Source of the DNA: Sporisorium sorghi
Lineage: Eukaryota > Basidiomycota > Ustilaginomycetes > Ustilaginales > Ustilaginaceae
NCBI GenBank assembly: GCA_023212695.1
Contig: JALCCG010000266.1
Location: 1 to 28,664 of the forward strand
Direction: 5' to 3'
Length of the DNA stretch: 28,664 nucleotides
The number at the start of each line of letters is the position of its first letter. The first letter of the stretch is position 1. This document shows, in pieces, positions 10,293-18,777 of the stretch. Made by a program: the position numbers and the translations under genes. Below the pieces are notes generated by a model that was not told the origin of the DNA, did not search any database, and saw nothing but the letters and a program-made list of their open reading frames with translations.

Positions 10293-10319
10293 CGATCGAA
10301 GTGACTGTCTCACTGATCG
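10293..10319. repeat. Second inverted repeat, 10-bp bulged stem
   Basis: CGATC (10293-10297) plus AGTGA (10300-10304) pair with TCACT (10310-10314) plus GATCG (10315-10319), with a 2-nt bulge and 5-nt loop. It begins two bases after the preceding hairpin. Function is unknown. Confidence 0.5.
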
Positions 10320-10969
10320 ACCCGATTCGAGCCCTGGATCGACAAAAGATGGACGTCTTCTCGGAACCTCGTGTCCCCCGGTGAGAGCGAATCCGAAGAC
10401 CACATGGAGCTGATCCTTGAGTTCCGAGTCGTGGAAGTTGACTGGACGCCCCGCTGCCGTTTCGAACGCACTTGTTATGCTTGCTTGCATGGAAGCTCAT
10501 GAACAAGACCTTGTGCCGTCTGAGATTCAAAAATTTGAGCCTCGTTGAGAGTCTACTTTGAACTTTTTGTTTGCGTAGAATCATCTCGGCAAAGCTTTGC
10601 CTTTGCTTTGCTAGTCTTGCCTCTGCTGCGATTTTTCTCGGAGAGGTACTGTCTGGAGTTGAACAGCAAGCACACCGACTGCCTGCCGAGAAGGGCGATC
10701 CAAGATGTTGGATCATGATGAGACAAAAGAGAAAAGGCGGACGTCGATCTCGAGAGAATTTGACAGCAGAGGACGCGTCAGCCACAGAACCCACTTGAGT
10801 GCCGTAATTTACTGTAAATTTATGTGCTGCGCTGCCCTGTGCGCCAAAGAGAGAGCGATGCTAAGCGAGTCCTCGTCGCTTTGGCTTGGAGGTCTGCAGC
10901 CTTGCATCCGATCTCCCTTGCGGCTGGCTTATCTGCTGCTGCTGCTGCTGCTGCTGGGCTGCAAGGCTT

Positions 10970-10992
10970 CTAAGCTAGCTACTGTAGCTTAG
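10970..10992. repeat. Short perfect inverted repeat
   Basis: CTAAGCTA (10970-10977) and TAGCTTAG (10985-10992) form an 8-bp stem with a 7-nt loop just after a CTG triplet run. It has no T-tract and is not a recognisable terminator; it may be chance. Confidence 0.4.
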
Positions 10993-11226
10993 CTCGCATC
11001 TCAAGCTAGCCAGAGATAGAGGCAGAGCAAGAGGCAAATGACGAGCCAGAGTCGTTGTCGCATGGATACTCCTGAATGAACCTTGATTGACGGTCGACGG
11101 TGATCTCCGCAACCAAACCAGACTCGATCACGGTTGGGTCACGCAACCACGATCTGCCGCTCCTAAGGCAAAAAGGCGTGACTTGCAGTGCTCAGCAGAG
11201 GAGAGGGAAAAGGGGTCATCTGTGCG

Positions 11227-11227
11227 C

Positions 11228-11262
<35 letters not shown>
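11227..11262. repeat. CT dinucleotide microsatellite
   Basis: A CT run with a single CCC interruption near 11235, about 490 nt upstream of the protease ATG. Confidence 0.95.
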
Positions 11263-11475
11263 TGCCATCCGAAAGCGGAATCGCTGCGCGACAGGTTGCA
11301 GGTTACTGCACGATGATCCTCGTGTGGAGTTGACGCGCGCACAAATTCCCAACTCAGCCCAGTCCAAAAATCCAACAAAATGACAGGCAGCCCGCCAGTC
11401 TAAGCGACGCATCGAGCAGCGATAAGCAGTTGAGACGCTTTGTCAATCGCTCAGGCCACCCGTTCAGCCGACATT

Positions 11476-11753
11476 GCGCACTCTCCCCCTCTCCTCTCCT
11501 CCCTCTCTGCTGTCGAGGACCCTTTCTCTCGCGTCGCCCCGCCTCGCCTCCTCTACTTAGACCTCGCTCCTCCTCATCTATCTCCTCTCACCACCACCAC
11601 CATCCCCTGTACCCACACTCTTGGAGGTGATTCACTCGCTCGCTACCTTGCTCCTACCTTCTTTCCCTACTTGTTTCTTCCTTCAGCCTCTTCTCTCTCC
11701 GTCCACTCCCATCCTACGCATCCAAACCTCACGCACACACACAGCCCAGCAAC
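11476..11753 (+). promoter_or_regulatory. Pyrimidine-rich promoter/leader of the protease gene
   Basis: The 280 bases before the protease ATG are strongly C/T-biased on the coding strand, with many CTCT, CCTCC and CACC blocks. Such CT-rich stretches commonly precede the start sites of highly expressed fungal genes. The start context CAACATG has A at -3. No clear TATA box is seen, and the transcription start cannot be placed by reading. Confidence 0.45.
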
Positions 11754-13373
11754 ATGTACGCCAAACGCTACTTGAGCCTCTTGGCTCTGGCTCTCAGCCT
11801 CCCGCTCGCAGCCCTCGCTGCTCCCGCTCACCAGCCTTTTGTTCCCGGCTCGAGCGCCAACGCATACTCGCCCTCGACTCGGTTTGCTCCTCTCACCGCA
11901 AACCCTGAGCTCGAGACCATTCCCGGCTCTTACATGGTCGTTCTCAAGGATGGCATCAGCTCCAGCGACTTCTTTGCTCACCAGAGCCTCATCTCGTCCG
12001 CCCAGCTCACCGCAAACAGCTTCCACGGCGAAGACGCCCAGGGCATCCGTCACGTTTACGACCTCGAGGGCCACCTCCAGGGCTACGCCGGCAAGTTCAC
12101 CGATGACGTCCTCGACTACATCCGTGCTCAGCCCGAGGTCGAGTACGTCGAGATGGACACCATCGTGTCCGTAGAGGTCATGCCCCAGACCGAGGACAAG
12201 ACCTGGGACGTCGCCTACGACCAGGACCTTGCCGACGCTGCTCAGTCGGCCATGACCACCGCCAAGCTCGGCGCCTACGACGTCGAGAAGGGCGCTCCTT
12301 GGGGTCTCGCCCGCATCTCGCACCGCAAGCGTCTCGGTCTCAGCACCTTCAACAAGTACGTCTACCAGGGCGACGGTGGCGAGGGTGTCACCGCCTACGT
12401 CATTGACACGGGTATCAACATCAAGCACGTCGAGTTCGAGGGCCGCGCCCGCTGGGGTAAGACCATGCCCCAGAACGACGTTGACGAGGATGGCAACGGT
12501 CACGGCACCCACTGCGCCGGTACCATTGGCTCGCGCAAGTACGGTGTCGCCAAGAAGGCCGAGCTCGTCGCCGTCAAGGTGCTCGGCTCGGGCGGTTCCG
12601 GCTCCATGTCGGACGTAACCGGTGGTGTCCTCTGGGCCGTCGAGGACGCCAAGAAGCTCACCGCTCAGTTCCGCGCCAACCCGCAGTCGGCTGCCGCCAA
12701 GAAGCACAAGGGCTTCGTCGCCAACATGTCGCTCGGCGGTGGCAAGTCGCCCACCCTCGACAAGGCCGTCAACGGTGCCGTCACCAGCGGCATGCACTTT
12801 GGTGTCGCCGCCGGTAACGAGAACCAGGACGCTTGCAACGTCTCGCCCGCCGGTGCCACCAACCCGGTCACCGTCGGTGCCTCGACCGTCCAGGACGAGC
12901 GTGCCTACTTCTCCAACAAGGGCAAGTGCGTCGACATCTTTGCTCCCGGTCTCAACATTCTCTCCACCTGGAACACTGGCCCCACCTCGGTCAACACCAT
13001 CTCGGGTACCTCGATGGCCAGCCCTCACATTGTCGGTCTGCTCGCCTACCTCCTCTCGATCTACGGCTCTGACGACTTTAAGCTGCTCACCGCTGGTGCC
13101 GAGCAGCTCTCGATTGCTGACGTTGAGGACTCGCTCGCCTCCAAGCTTTCGGGTGTCATGCCCATCCCCGCCATGGCTCTTGACCTCGTCAGCAGCGTCG
13201 CTGGCTACTTTACCGGTGCCGCCGACGCTGCCCAGCCTGACATTGACGGTGTTCTGTCGCCCGACGCCCTCAAGAAGGCGCTCATCAAGCTCGCCTCGTC
13301 GGGTGTCCTCACCGGCCTCGACTCGGACACGGTCAACAAGCTCGCCTTCAACAACGCCACCGCGTCCGCTTGA
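11754..13373 (+). CDS. PRB1: Cerevisin-like subtilisin protease (proteinase B family, S8A)
   Basis: This single-exon gene encodes a 539-aa serine endoprotease of the proteinase B type. A hydrophobic signal peptide (residues 1 to about 22) is followed by an I9 inhibitor-like propeptide (about 58-137, from SYMVVLKDG to VEYVEMDT) and a subtilase domain (from about 185). The catalytic triad is intact: Asp218 in VIDTG, His250 in GHGTHC and Ser420 in GTSMASPH, with oxyanion Asn355 in AAGNEN. The family normally matures by autocatalytic removal of the propeptide and works in the vacuole or is secreted. After AYLLSIYG (about 442) there is an extra segment of about 55 residues before LSPDALKKALIKLA, the usual cerevisin C-terminal motif. 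It is the only plus-strand gene, divergent from SFC1 and convergent with CCT8. Vacuolar versus secreted location cannot be settled from sequence. Confidence 0.93.
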   Translation: MYAKRYLSLLALALSLPLAALAAPAHQPFVPGSSANAYSPSTRFAPLTANPELETIPGSYMVVLKDGISSSDFFAHQSLISSAQLTANSFHGEDAQGIRHVYDLEGHLQGYAGKFTDDVLDYIRAQPEVEYVEMDTIVSVEVMPQTEDKTWDVAYDQDLADAAQSAMTTAKLGAYDVEKGAPWGLARISHRKRLGLSTFNKYVYQGDGGEGVTAYVIDTGINIKHVEFEGRARWGKTMPQNDVDEDGNGHGTHCAGTIGSRKYGVAKKAELVAVKVLGSGGSGSMSDVTGGVLWAVEDAKKLTAQFRANPQSAAAKKHKGFVANMSLGGGKSPTLDKAVNGAVTSGMHFGVAAGNENQDACNVSPAGATNPVTVGASTVQDERAYFSNKGKCVDIFAPGLNILSTWNTGPTSVNTISGTSMASPHIVGLLAYLLSIYGSDDFKLLTAGAEQLSIADVEDSLASKLSGVMPIPAMALDLVSSVAGYFTGAADAAQPDIDGVLSPDALKKALIKLASSGVLTGLDSDTVNKLAFNNATASA

Positions 13374-13898
13374 TTGCCCTTCCAACAGTGACAACAACCA
13401 GAGCTCGGCTCCACTGTCTCTTGCTGCATACCGTTCTACCCTGCATGACATGTGTTTCTCTTTTACTCCCCGATTATATGCTTCTGCTCGCTCCCTCTAG
13501 GCGCTCTTCTCCGTTCTCGTCGCAATTTTCTTTCCCTTGTCTCGCAACCTCAATCAGTCTCGTAATCACTCAACTCACACGGCCTTTGTCGCCAACATAC
13601 ACACTTACCAACGTGCCCCTTGTATTCTTTCTGCCAATCAACGTTTTCTTGTTTCTCCAGCCCGGGTCAAAGTGTGTGTCGTGTCGCATTCGAGATCTGG
13701 AAGCGAAGCGGGTGAGTGCCAACAACTTGTGCAAGCGTGTCACTTCTGGAAAGGTGCATCGCATCGATTGTCTGTTTTGCGGAAACAAGAATTGGCACAT
13801 TCAAGGAGACGCACAGAGATGGTACAATGCATGATGAGATTCGGCGAGGAGAAGATGCTCAAAAACTGTTGTACATTCGCACAAAGGTCCTCGCGCAA
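13374..13898. other. Convergent 3' flanks of PRB1-like and CCT8 genes
   Basis: These 525 bases lie between two facing stop codons and should contain both 3' UTRs. The ORFs that cross it have no domain resemblance. No RNA gene or repeat is seen. Confidence 0.5.
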
Positions 13899-15566
13899 CT
13901 AATCGTCATCCCAGTTGGGGTTTGCTTTGGGAGCCTTGATGCCTGCCGGTTTGGACATGATGATCGAGTCGACGGAGAGCACGCTGATAGCAGCGCCCGT
14001 TGCGTATCTCAACGCCCACGACTTTGCGGCGAGTACGTCGAACACCTGGTTCTCCTTTGTCGACAGTGTTCCGTTGGATTCGTTCTCGATGTCGACGCCG
14101 ACGTCGGCGCCTGCGGCGTCGACGTGCTTGGCGTAGAGGCGCGAGATGGTTTCGGTGGAGTCCAGGCCTGCGTTTTCGGCGAGGGTGCGCGGGATGACTT
14201 CGAGCGCCTCGCCGAACTTCTTGATGGCGTGTTGGTTGAGGCCCGGAGTTTTTTCGCCCAGGTCGACGATGCGTTTGGCGAGCTCGAGCTCGGTGGCTCC
14301 TGCGCCGGGGACGAGGCGAGGATCGCGTGTGAGCGACTTGATCACGTTGACTCCGTCGTCGATCGCTCGCTCGACGTCGTCGAGCAGATTGGACGTCGCA
14401 CCGCGCAGCACGATGGTGCACATCTTCGGCTTGGCTTTACCGCCTGGTTGACCGTCTTCCTGCTTGAACACTGTGACGCGATCACCGCCGATTTCGGTCG
14501 TTTCGATCGAGTCGATCCACCCGGCTTCTTCGGGCAGTGGCGCACCGAGTCGCGCCAAGGGCGTAGCGCCGAGCAAGCGGCACAGACGTCGCAGCTCAAA
14601 CTTGGACAGGATCTTGATGACCAGAATGCCGAATCGGTTGAGGTAGTGCTGTGCAAGCTCGCCAACCTGCGACTGTGTGACGACGACCTTGACGCCCGAA
14701 TCGGCGATCTCCTTGAAGTACTTTTCGAGCTGCTGCTCTTCGCCGCGCGAGAAGCTCGAGAGCTCGTCGGCGTTCTTGAGAAGCACAGTGCCCTTGGTCT
14801 CGGTCTGGGTGATGTCCATACCGCAAGTGTAGACACCCACCTTGGCGGCTTTAGCCTTTTTGATGACACCTTCAGGCTCGCGTCCAAACACCATTCCGCG
14901 CACCACCTTGGATTGTGAAAGACTGCCACCCATGATCTTGACAACACGCACATTGTCGACGCTGAAATCGGCCAGACCGTTCTTGGCGTTTTGCGGCAGC
15001 ACCATCGACACCGCCTCTGCTACCAAGGGAGCCAAGAGATCTTCGTTGCCGTACTGTTTCGACGCGAGGCACGGCTTGAGTGCAAGTGCAAGACTCTCGG
15101 TCGTAGGAGGCGTCGAGAGCTGCGCAACCGACAGCTGCTCGAGTTCGGCCAGACACTTGTCACGTGCAATCTCGTAGCCCTGAAGAATTTCGGAAGGATG
15201 CAATCCCATGGTGATAAGGTATTCGGCCTTCTTGAGCAGCTCGCCTGCAAAGATGAGCACCAGGTTGGTCGAGTCGCCCATCTCGGCTTCCTGCTGTTGG
15301 CTCGCCATGACGAGCAGCTTAGCCGCAGGGTGGACGACGTCGAGCTCGCGAATGATGGTAGCGGCATCGGATGTGACAAAGAGCCTTTCGAGGTGGTTGA
15401 TGACCATCTTGTTGCGACCGTTGGGGCCGAAAGAGGTTCGAACGATTTCCGAGAGTTCATTGACCGCCTGAATGTTTCGAAGAACGGCCTCCTCGATCCC
15501 TTGGAAATGCTTGTAGCCCTCCTTGAAGAGGTTGGGACCTCCTGCACGTGGTACTTTGAGCGACAT
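13899..15566 (-). CDS. CCT8: T-complex protein 1 subunit theta (CCT8)
   Basis: This single-exon gene encodes a 555-aa subunit of the cytosolic CCT/TRiC chaperonin, which folds actin, tubulin and other proteins with ATP in a double ring of eight different subunits. The N-terminus (SLKVPRAGGPNLFKEGYKHF) is characteristic of the theta subunit. The nucleotide-binding segments are visible: TSFGPNGRNKM (44-54) and GDSTN (97-101, usually GDGTN or GDTTN in paralogues). The apical domain contains VRGMVFGREPEG, and the C-terminal equatorial part has LVPGAGATELELAKRI. Length matches yeast and human theta (about 550-570). The protein ends in acidic residues NWDDD. ATG at 15566 has A at -3. A 19-T run lies about 226 nt upstream. 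Confidence 0.95.
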   Translation of the reverse strand: MSLKVPRAGGPNLFKEGYKHFQGIEEAVLRNIQAVNELSEIVRTSFGPNGRNKMVINHLERLFVTSDAATIIRELDVVHPAAKLLVMASQQQEAEMGDSTNLVLIFAGELLKKAEYLITMGLHPSEILQGYEIARDKCLAELEQLSVAQLSTPPTTESLALALKPCLASKQYGNEDLLAPLVAEAVSMVLPQNAKNGLADFSVDNVRVVKIMGGSLSQSKVVRGMVFGREPEGVIKKAKAAKVGVYTCGMDITQTETKGTVLLKNADELSSFSRGEEQQLEKYFKEIADSGVKVVVTQSQVGELAQHYLNRFGILVIKILSKFELRRLCRLLGATPLARLGAPLPEEAGWIDSIETTEIGGDRVTVFKQEDGQPGGKAKPKMCTIVLRGATSNLLDDVERAIDDGVNVIKSLTRDPRLVPGAGATELELAKRIVDLGEKTPGLNQHAIKKFGEALEVIPRTLAENAGLDSTETISRLYAKHVDAAGADVGVDIENESNGTLSTKENQVFDVLAAKSWALRYATGAAISVLSVDSIIMSKPAGIKAPKANPNWDDD

Positions 15567-15957
15567 AATGAGTTGCCGTGGTTGAAATGTCGCAAGATGA
15601 TCGTGGTGATGGTGATGGTCAGATTTGGGTCCATACGCGCTCTTGATGTTGGTCTACGCTTGGCTTGACTTTGCTTCACTTTTGCTGTGCTGCGCTGCAA
15701 CCGCGCGAAGAAAGCTTCTTTTTCCAACACATTTCCACTCTCTCGCTCTGCCATTTCAGCGCGTTCTTCTTCCATCTTCGATCGACGGGGGTTTTTTTTT
15801 TTTTTTTTTTCGAAATCACAATTTGTGCATGTTGCCGACATAACAAATTTGACAGCCGCGAAAAATCATCGTGGCCACTTCCTGCCCTCCCTGTCGAGAC
15901 TGCACAACATCTTCAAAGGCTTGAATTTATGGTGCGAATGACGGCAAACGAAGCTTG
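15567..15957. other. CCT8 promoter and MTO1 3' flank
   Basis: These 391 bases hold the CCT8 promoter and the MTO1 3' UTR, both minus strand. A 19-T run (15792-15810) and one ACGCG motif near 15634 are visible. No gene is seen. Confidence 0.5.
15792..15810. repeat. Poly(T) run of 19
   Basis: A pure T19 run. On the minus strand it is an A19 tract that begins about 148 nt downstream of the MTO1 stop and lies about 226 nt upstream of the CCT8 ATG. Confidence 0.95.
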
Positions 15958-18197
15958 CTACAAAGTGTCGGTGCGTCGCCCAACTTGTTCAGGCTGCACT
16001 GCATAGCGCCACAGTGTAGCATAGTTCGAAGGTGTGCATCCTGGGATCGACTTGAGTGCAGCCTGCAACATGAAAGCAACATGAAACACAAAGAGCAACT
16101 CTCGAGTCAGCCAAGATTGTCTCGCATGCCTCCATCCTCTCGTATGACACTTGGTCCATCGACACTTACCAACGACGTGGGGCGCAGAAGCTCGAGCTTC
16201 TCTCGCAGCTGCGAATTGAGTCCTGGCACCGACCCGAAGTCAAAGCCTTCCGGGAAGCGCAGCTTGGTCTCGTTTGTAAACGCTTCGATCTCTTGCGCTT
16301 GTCGCTCCAGATGCGGCATGTATCGAGCCTCGATCTCGACCCTGTCCAACGCCGTATCGCTCATGCCTGCCAGCTCTGGAATCACTGGGAGCAAATCGCG
16401 AATCCCCAACCGTGGCTGTCGGAGCATGTCGAGTCCGCTTCGTTCGTGCGAGTCGCCAGAGCAGTGAAAGCCTTGCTTCATCCATCCATGCGGACTCATG
16501 CGCTTTGCCCGCAGCAGCGCTAACGCTTGGTCCATGTCGGCTTGCATCGTGCTGAATCGTCGCCAGCGCTGTTCGTCGATCGCGTCCGGGAAAGCTGCTC
16601 GCAGCAACGGCGTAAGGCGTTTGTCCGCGTTGTCGGCGCGCAGCGTCAATCTGTACTCGCTACGAGAGCTGAACATCCGATACGGCTCTTCGACGCCTTG
16701 CATGACCAGGTCGTCGATCATGGTCCCCACGTATCCTTCCGATCGACCAAGCGCGAGTGGTTCCATGCCTTTGGCTTGGAGTCCAGCATTGAGACCGGCC
16801 ACGCATCCTTGAGCTGCGGCCTCCTCGTATCCTGTTGTGCCGTTGATCTGGCCTGCCATCCACAGCCCTCGGATGCGTTTCGTCTCGAGACTGTGGCGCA
16901 GCTCTCGTGGATCGACGTGGTCGTACTCTACGCCGTAGCCTGGACGCACCATCTCGGCGTTTTCGAGACCAGGGATGCTGCGTAGCAACTCGACCTGTTG
17001 CTCGGATGGCAGCGTACACGATAGGCCGTTTGGATACAGGATCGCTCCATCTGGTGTGCCTGGCAGACCTTCCGGTTCGAGCCACACCGGATGTGCTTGC
17101 TTGTCTTTGAATCGGATCACTTTCGACTCGATCGAAGGACAGTAGCGCGGACCTCGCACCGTCTCTTTGATGTGAATCGACTTGTCCAGGTTCTGCCGCA
17201 CAATGTCGTGGGTTCGTGGTGTTGTGTGCGTGCCCCAACACTTGACTTGACGAGAAGCATCGATGTCCGGTGCGTCGTTGAGGAAAGAAAACGCCGCTGG
17301 TGCAGTGTCGCCGTGGATCACCTCGAGGCGAGGATCGACGTCGCTGCCAGACTGCCACGCACTGCCGAGGCGTACCGAGGAGGCAGCGATCCTTGCAGGG
17401 GTGCCGGTCTTGAGTCGACCGAGCTCGAAGCCCGCGCGAGCCAGGCTTTGGCTCAAACCATCCGAAGCAGGGTCGTCGTGGATGGACGGCAGAGGAAGCA
17501 TGCGTCCAGCTGGCCTCGACTCGAGACCCAGATGGATGTTGGCTGACAGAAACGTGCCGGTGGCGACGATGACTTGGGTGCAGCTGATCCGAGTCCCGTC
17601 CACCGTTGTGACACCGCGCACGATTGCCCTGGTCGCTTTCCCTTGCTCGCTACCACCGTGAGCTAGAACGCCTGCGGCACTCGACCAGTCCAGCTGCAGT
17701 CCATGCACCTTGGCCTCGAGGATGCTCAAGTTTGGGTGATCCTGCAAAGCTTGTTGCATGTATCGTCGGTAGAGCGATCGGTCGATCTGCGCCCTGGGAC
17801 CATGCACAGCAGGACCTTTCGACTTGTTGAGCATGCGAAACTGGATTCCCGCCTTGTCTCCGATCACGCCACAGAGTCCACCCAGCGCATCCACCTCGCG
17901 CACCAACGTTCCTTTCCCAACGCCACCGAGACTCGGGTTGCAGCTGAGCTCGCCGATGCTGTGCTTGTTCGTCGTGATCAAGAGCGTGCGCGTGCCAATC
18001 CTCGCTGATGCTGCCGCAGCCTCGCAGCCTGCATGACCGGCACCTACCACGACCACGTCAAAGTGTACGTCTGATCGGCTTGGTCCTGCGAGTGGCGAGG
18101 CTTGGGACTCGGTGGCAAGTCGTCGCACAGAACGTCTTGTCGCCTGGCGGGCACTGCCCATGGCTGGAGCAGCCACGCCTGCTCCTCGCCACAGCAT
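15958..18197 (-). CDS. MTO1: Mitochondrial tRNA uridine-34 modification enzyme MTO1 (MnmG/GidA family)
   Basis: This FAD-dependent enzyme works with MSS1 (MnmE) to place a carboxymethylaminomethyl-type group on wobble uridine 34 of mitochondrial tRNAs. The exons are 16170-18197 and 15958-16062, giving 710 aa. The N-terminus is Arg-rich and lacks acidic residues for about 28 residues, as in a mitochondrial presequence. The FAD-binding GAGHAG lies at 52-57, followed by [12 protein letters not shown]. Both GidA signatures are present: [15 protein letters not shown] and [18 protein letters not shown] continuous frame would end in 20 residues unlike the family; splicing at GTAAGT instead gives [18 protein letters not shown], matching the conserved MnmG C-terminus. 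The first ATG in frame is at 18197; the four codons before it start with TTG. An E-box-like CACGTG is at 18452-18457, upstream. Confidence 0.93.
16063..16169 (-). other. MTO1 intron (107 nt)
   Basis: On the minus strand it starts GTAAGTGTC and ends CATGTTGCAG, with GGCTGACTC as a branch-site candidate. It lies in phase 0 after a Leu codon and precedes a 35-codon last exon (34 residues plus stop) that restores the MnmG-like C-terminus. Confidence 0.88.
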
Positions 18198-18777
18198 GGC
18201 TCGGTGCAAATGCTTGGGTTGAATGGCTGATCCGTTGAGTGAAGCCGGCGGTGTTCGTTAGTGGTTGTGTGTTTGCGGTGAGGAAAGGAAGGGAAAAAAT
18301 AAAGCTGCTGAACCCTTTGAGAAGAAAGTCTGGTGGATCTTTCCATACATCTCCGCGGCCATCTTCGCGTTGCACCGAGTTTTGTGGCCCCTTTTTCCTT
18401 TTCAATTTTTCCGTCTCTCATCCTTTTCAAGACTCACGAAAACTCGACTCACACGTGACGAATACCTCACACCGGTCAGATCGCTCGAGAAGGGATACCA
18501 AATGCACATTGTTCATGACTCTCGCTCATCAGGCCAATACCGAAGGAGAGACCGACTGCAGAGAGGAGCTAGCTACTAGAAACCACGATAATCAGGAAAA
18601 GCAAAACAAGGACCAGAATCAAAAGAATACAGGAGCAGTGCGCATGAAGAGAAGACGAAAACAGATCCAACCAGAGCCAGCATTGAGAGAGAGCAGTCAC
18701 ATGCGGAGCTTTGCGCAGCAACGAGTCCAGCTCGACTAACGCGCACGCATTAGCTCTGCAGATGTACCGAGACGATT
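18198..18777. other. MTO1 promoter and BUD4 3' flank
   Basis: These 580 bases separate the MTO1 start from the BUD4 stop, both minus strand. One CACGTG palindrome is at 18452-18457, about 255 nt upstream of MTO1. No convincing gene or repeat is seen. Confidence 0.5.

Larger units (their letters stand above)
8974..11753. other. Large divergent intergenic region between SFC1 and PRB1-like genes
   Basis: At 2,780 bases this is by far the largest gap in the window, lying between two divergent starts, so it should hold both promoters. It contains a 49-T run (10139-10187), two neighbouring inverted repeats (10226-10319), a CTG triplet run (about 10934-10957), an 8-bp hairpin (10970-10992), a CT microsatellite (11227-11262) and a pyrimidine-rich leader before the protease ATG. 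Four exact GCGGGG/CCCCGC sequences of the CreA/Mig1 type occur at 9247, 10026, 10449 and 11537. ORFs up to 190 codons exist but show no recognisable domain. Confidence 0.55.

Noticed and set aside
10320..10340. tRNA B-box-like GATTCGAGCCC
   Set aside because: The flanking bases do not form a T-stem and no matching acceptor, D-arm or A-box is found at the right distance.
9037..10794. Minus-strand ORFs of 173-190 codons in the SFC1-PRB1 gap
   Set aside because: They are compositionally odd and partly cross homopolymers, with no motif or splice pattern suggesting a gene. Left as intergenic.
11667..13451. Open frame of 594 codons on the minus strand
   Set aside because: It is antisense to the protease, which has an intact catalytic triad. 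The antisense product is a Val/Gly/Asp-rich shadow.
15705..15725. Possible heat-shock element upstream of CCT8 (GAA AGC TTC)
   Set aside because: The GAA and TTC units are separated by three bases rather than two and there is no third unit, so it does not fit the consensus.
18196..18209. TTG at 18209 as the MTO1 start
   Set aside because: Non-ATG starts are rare in fungal nuclear genes, and an ATG in good context (G at -3) lies four codons downstream at 18197.
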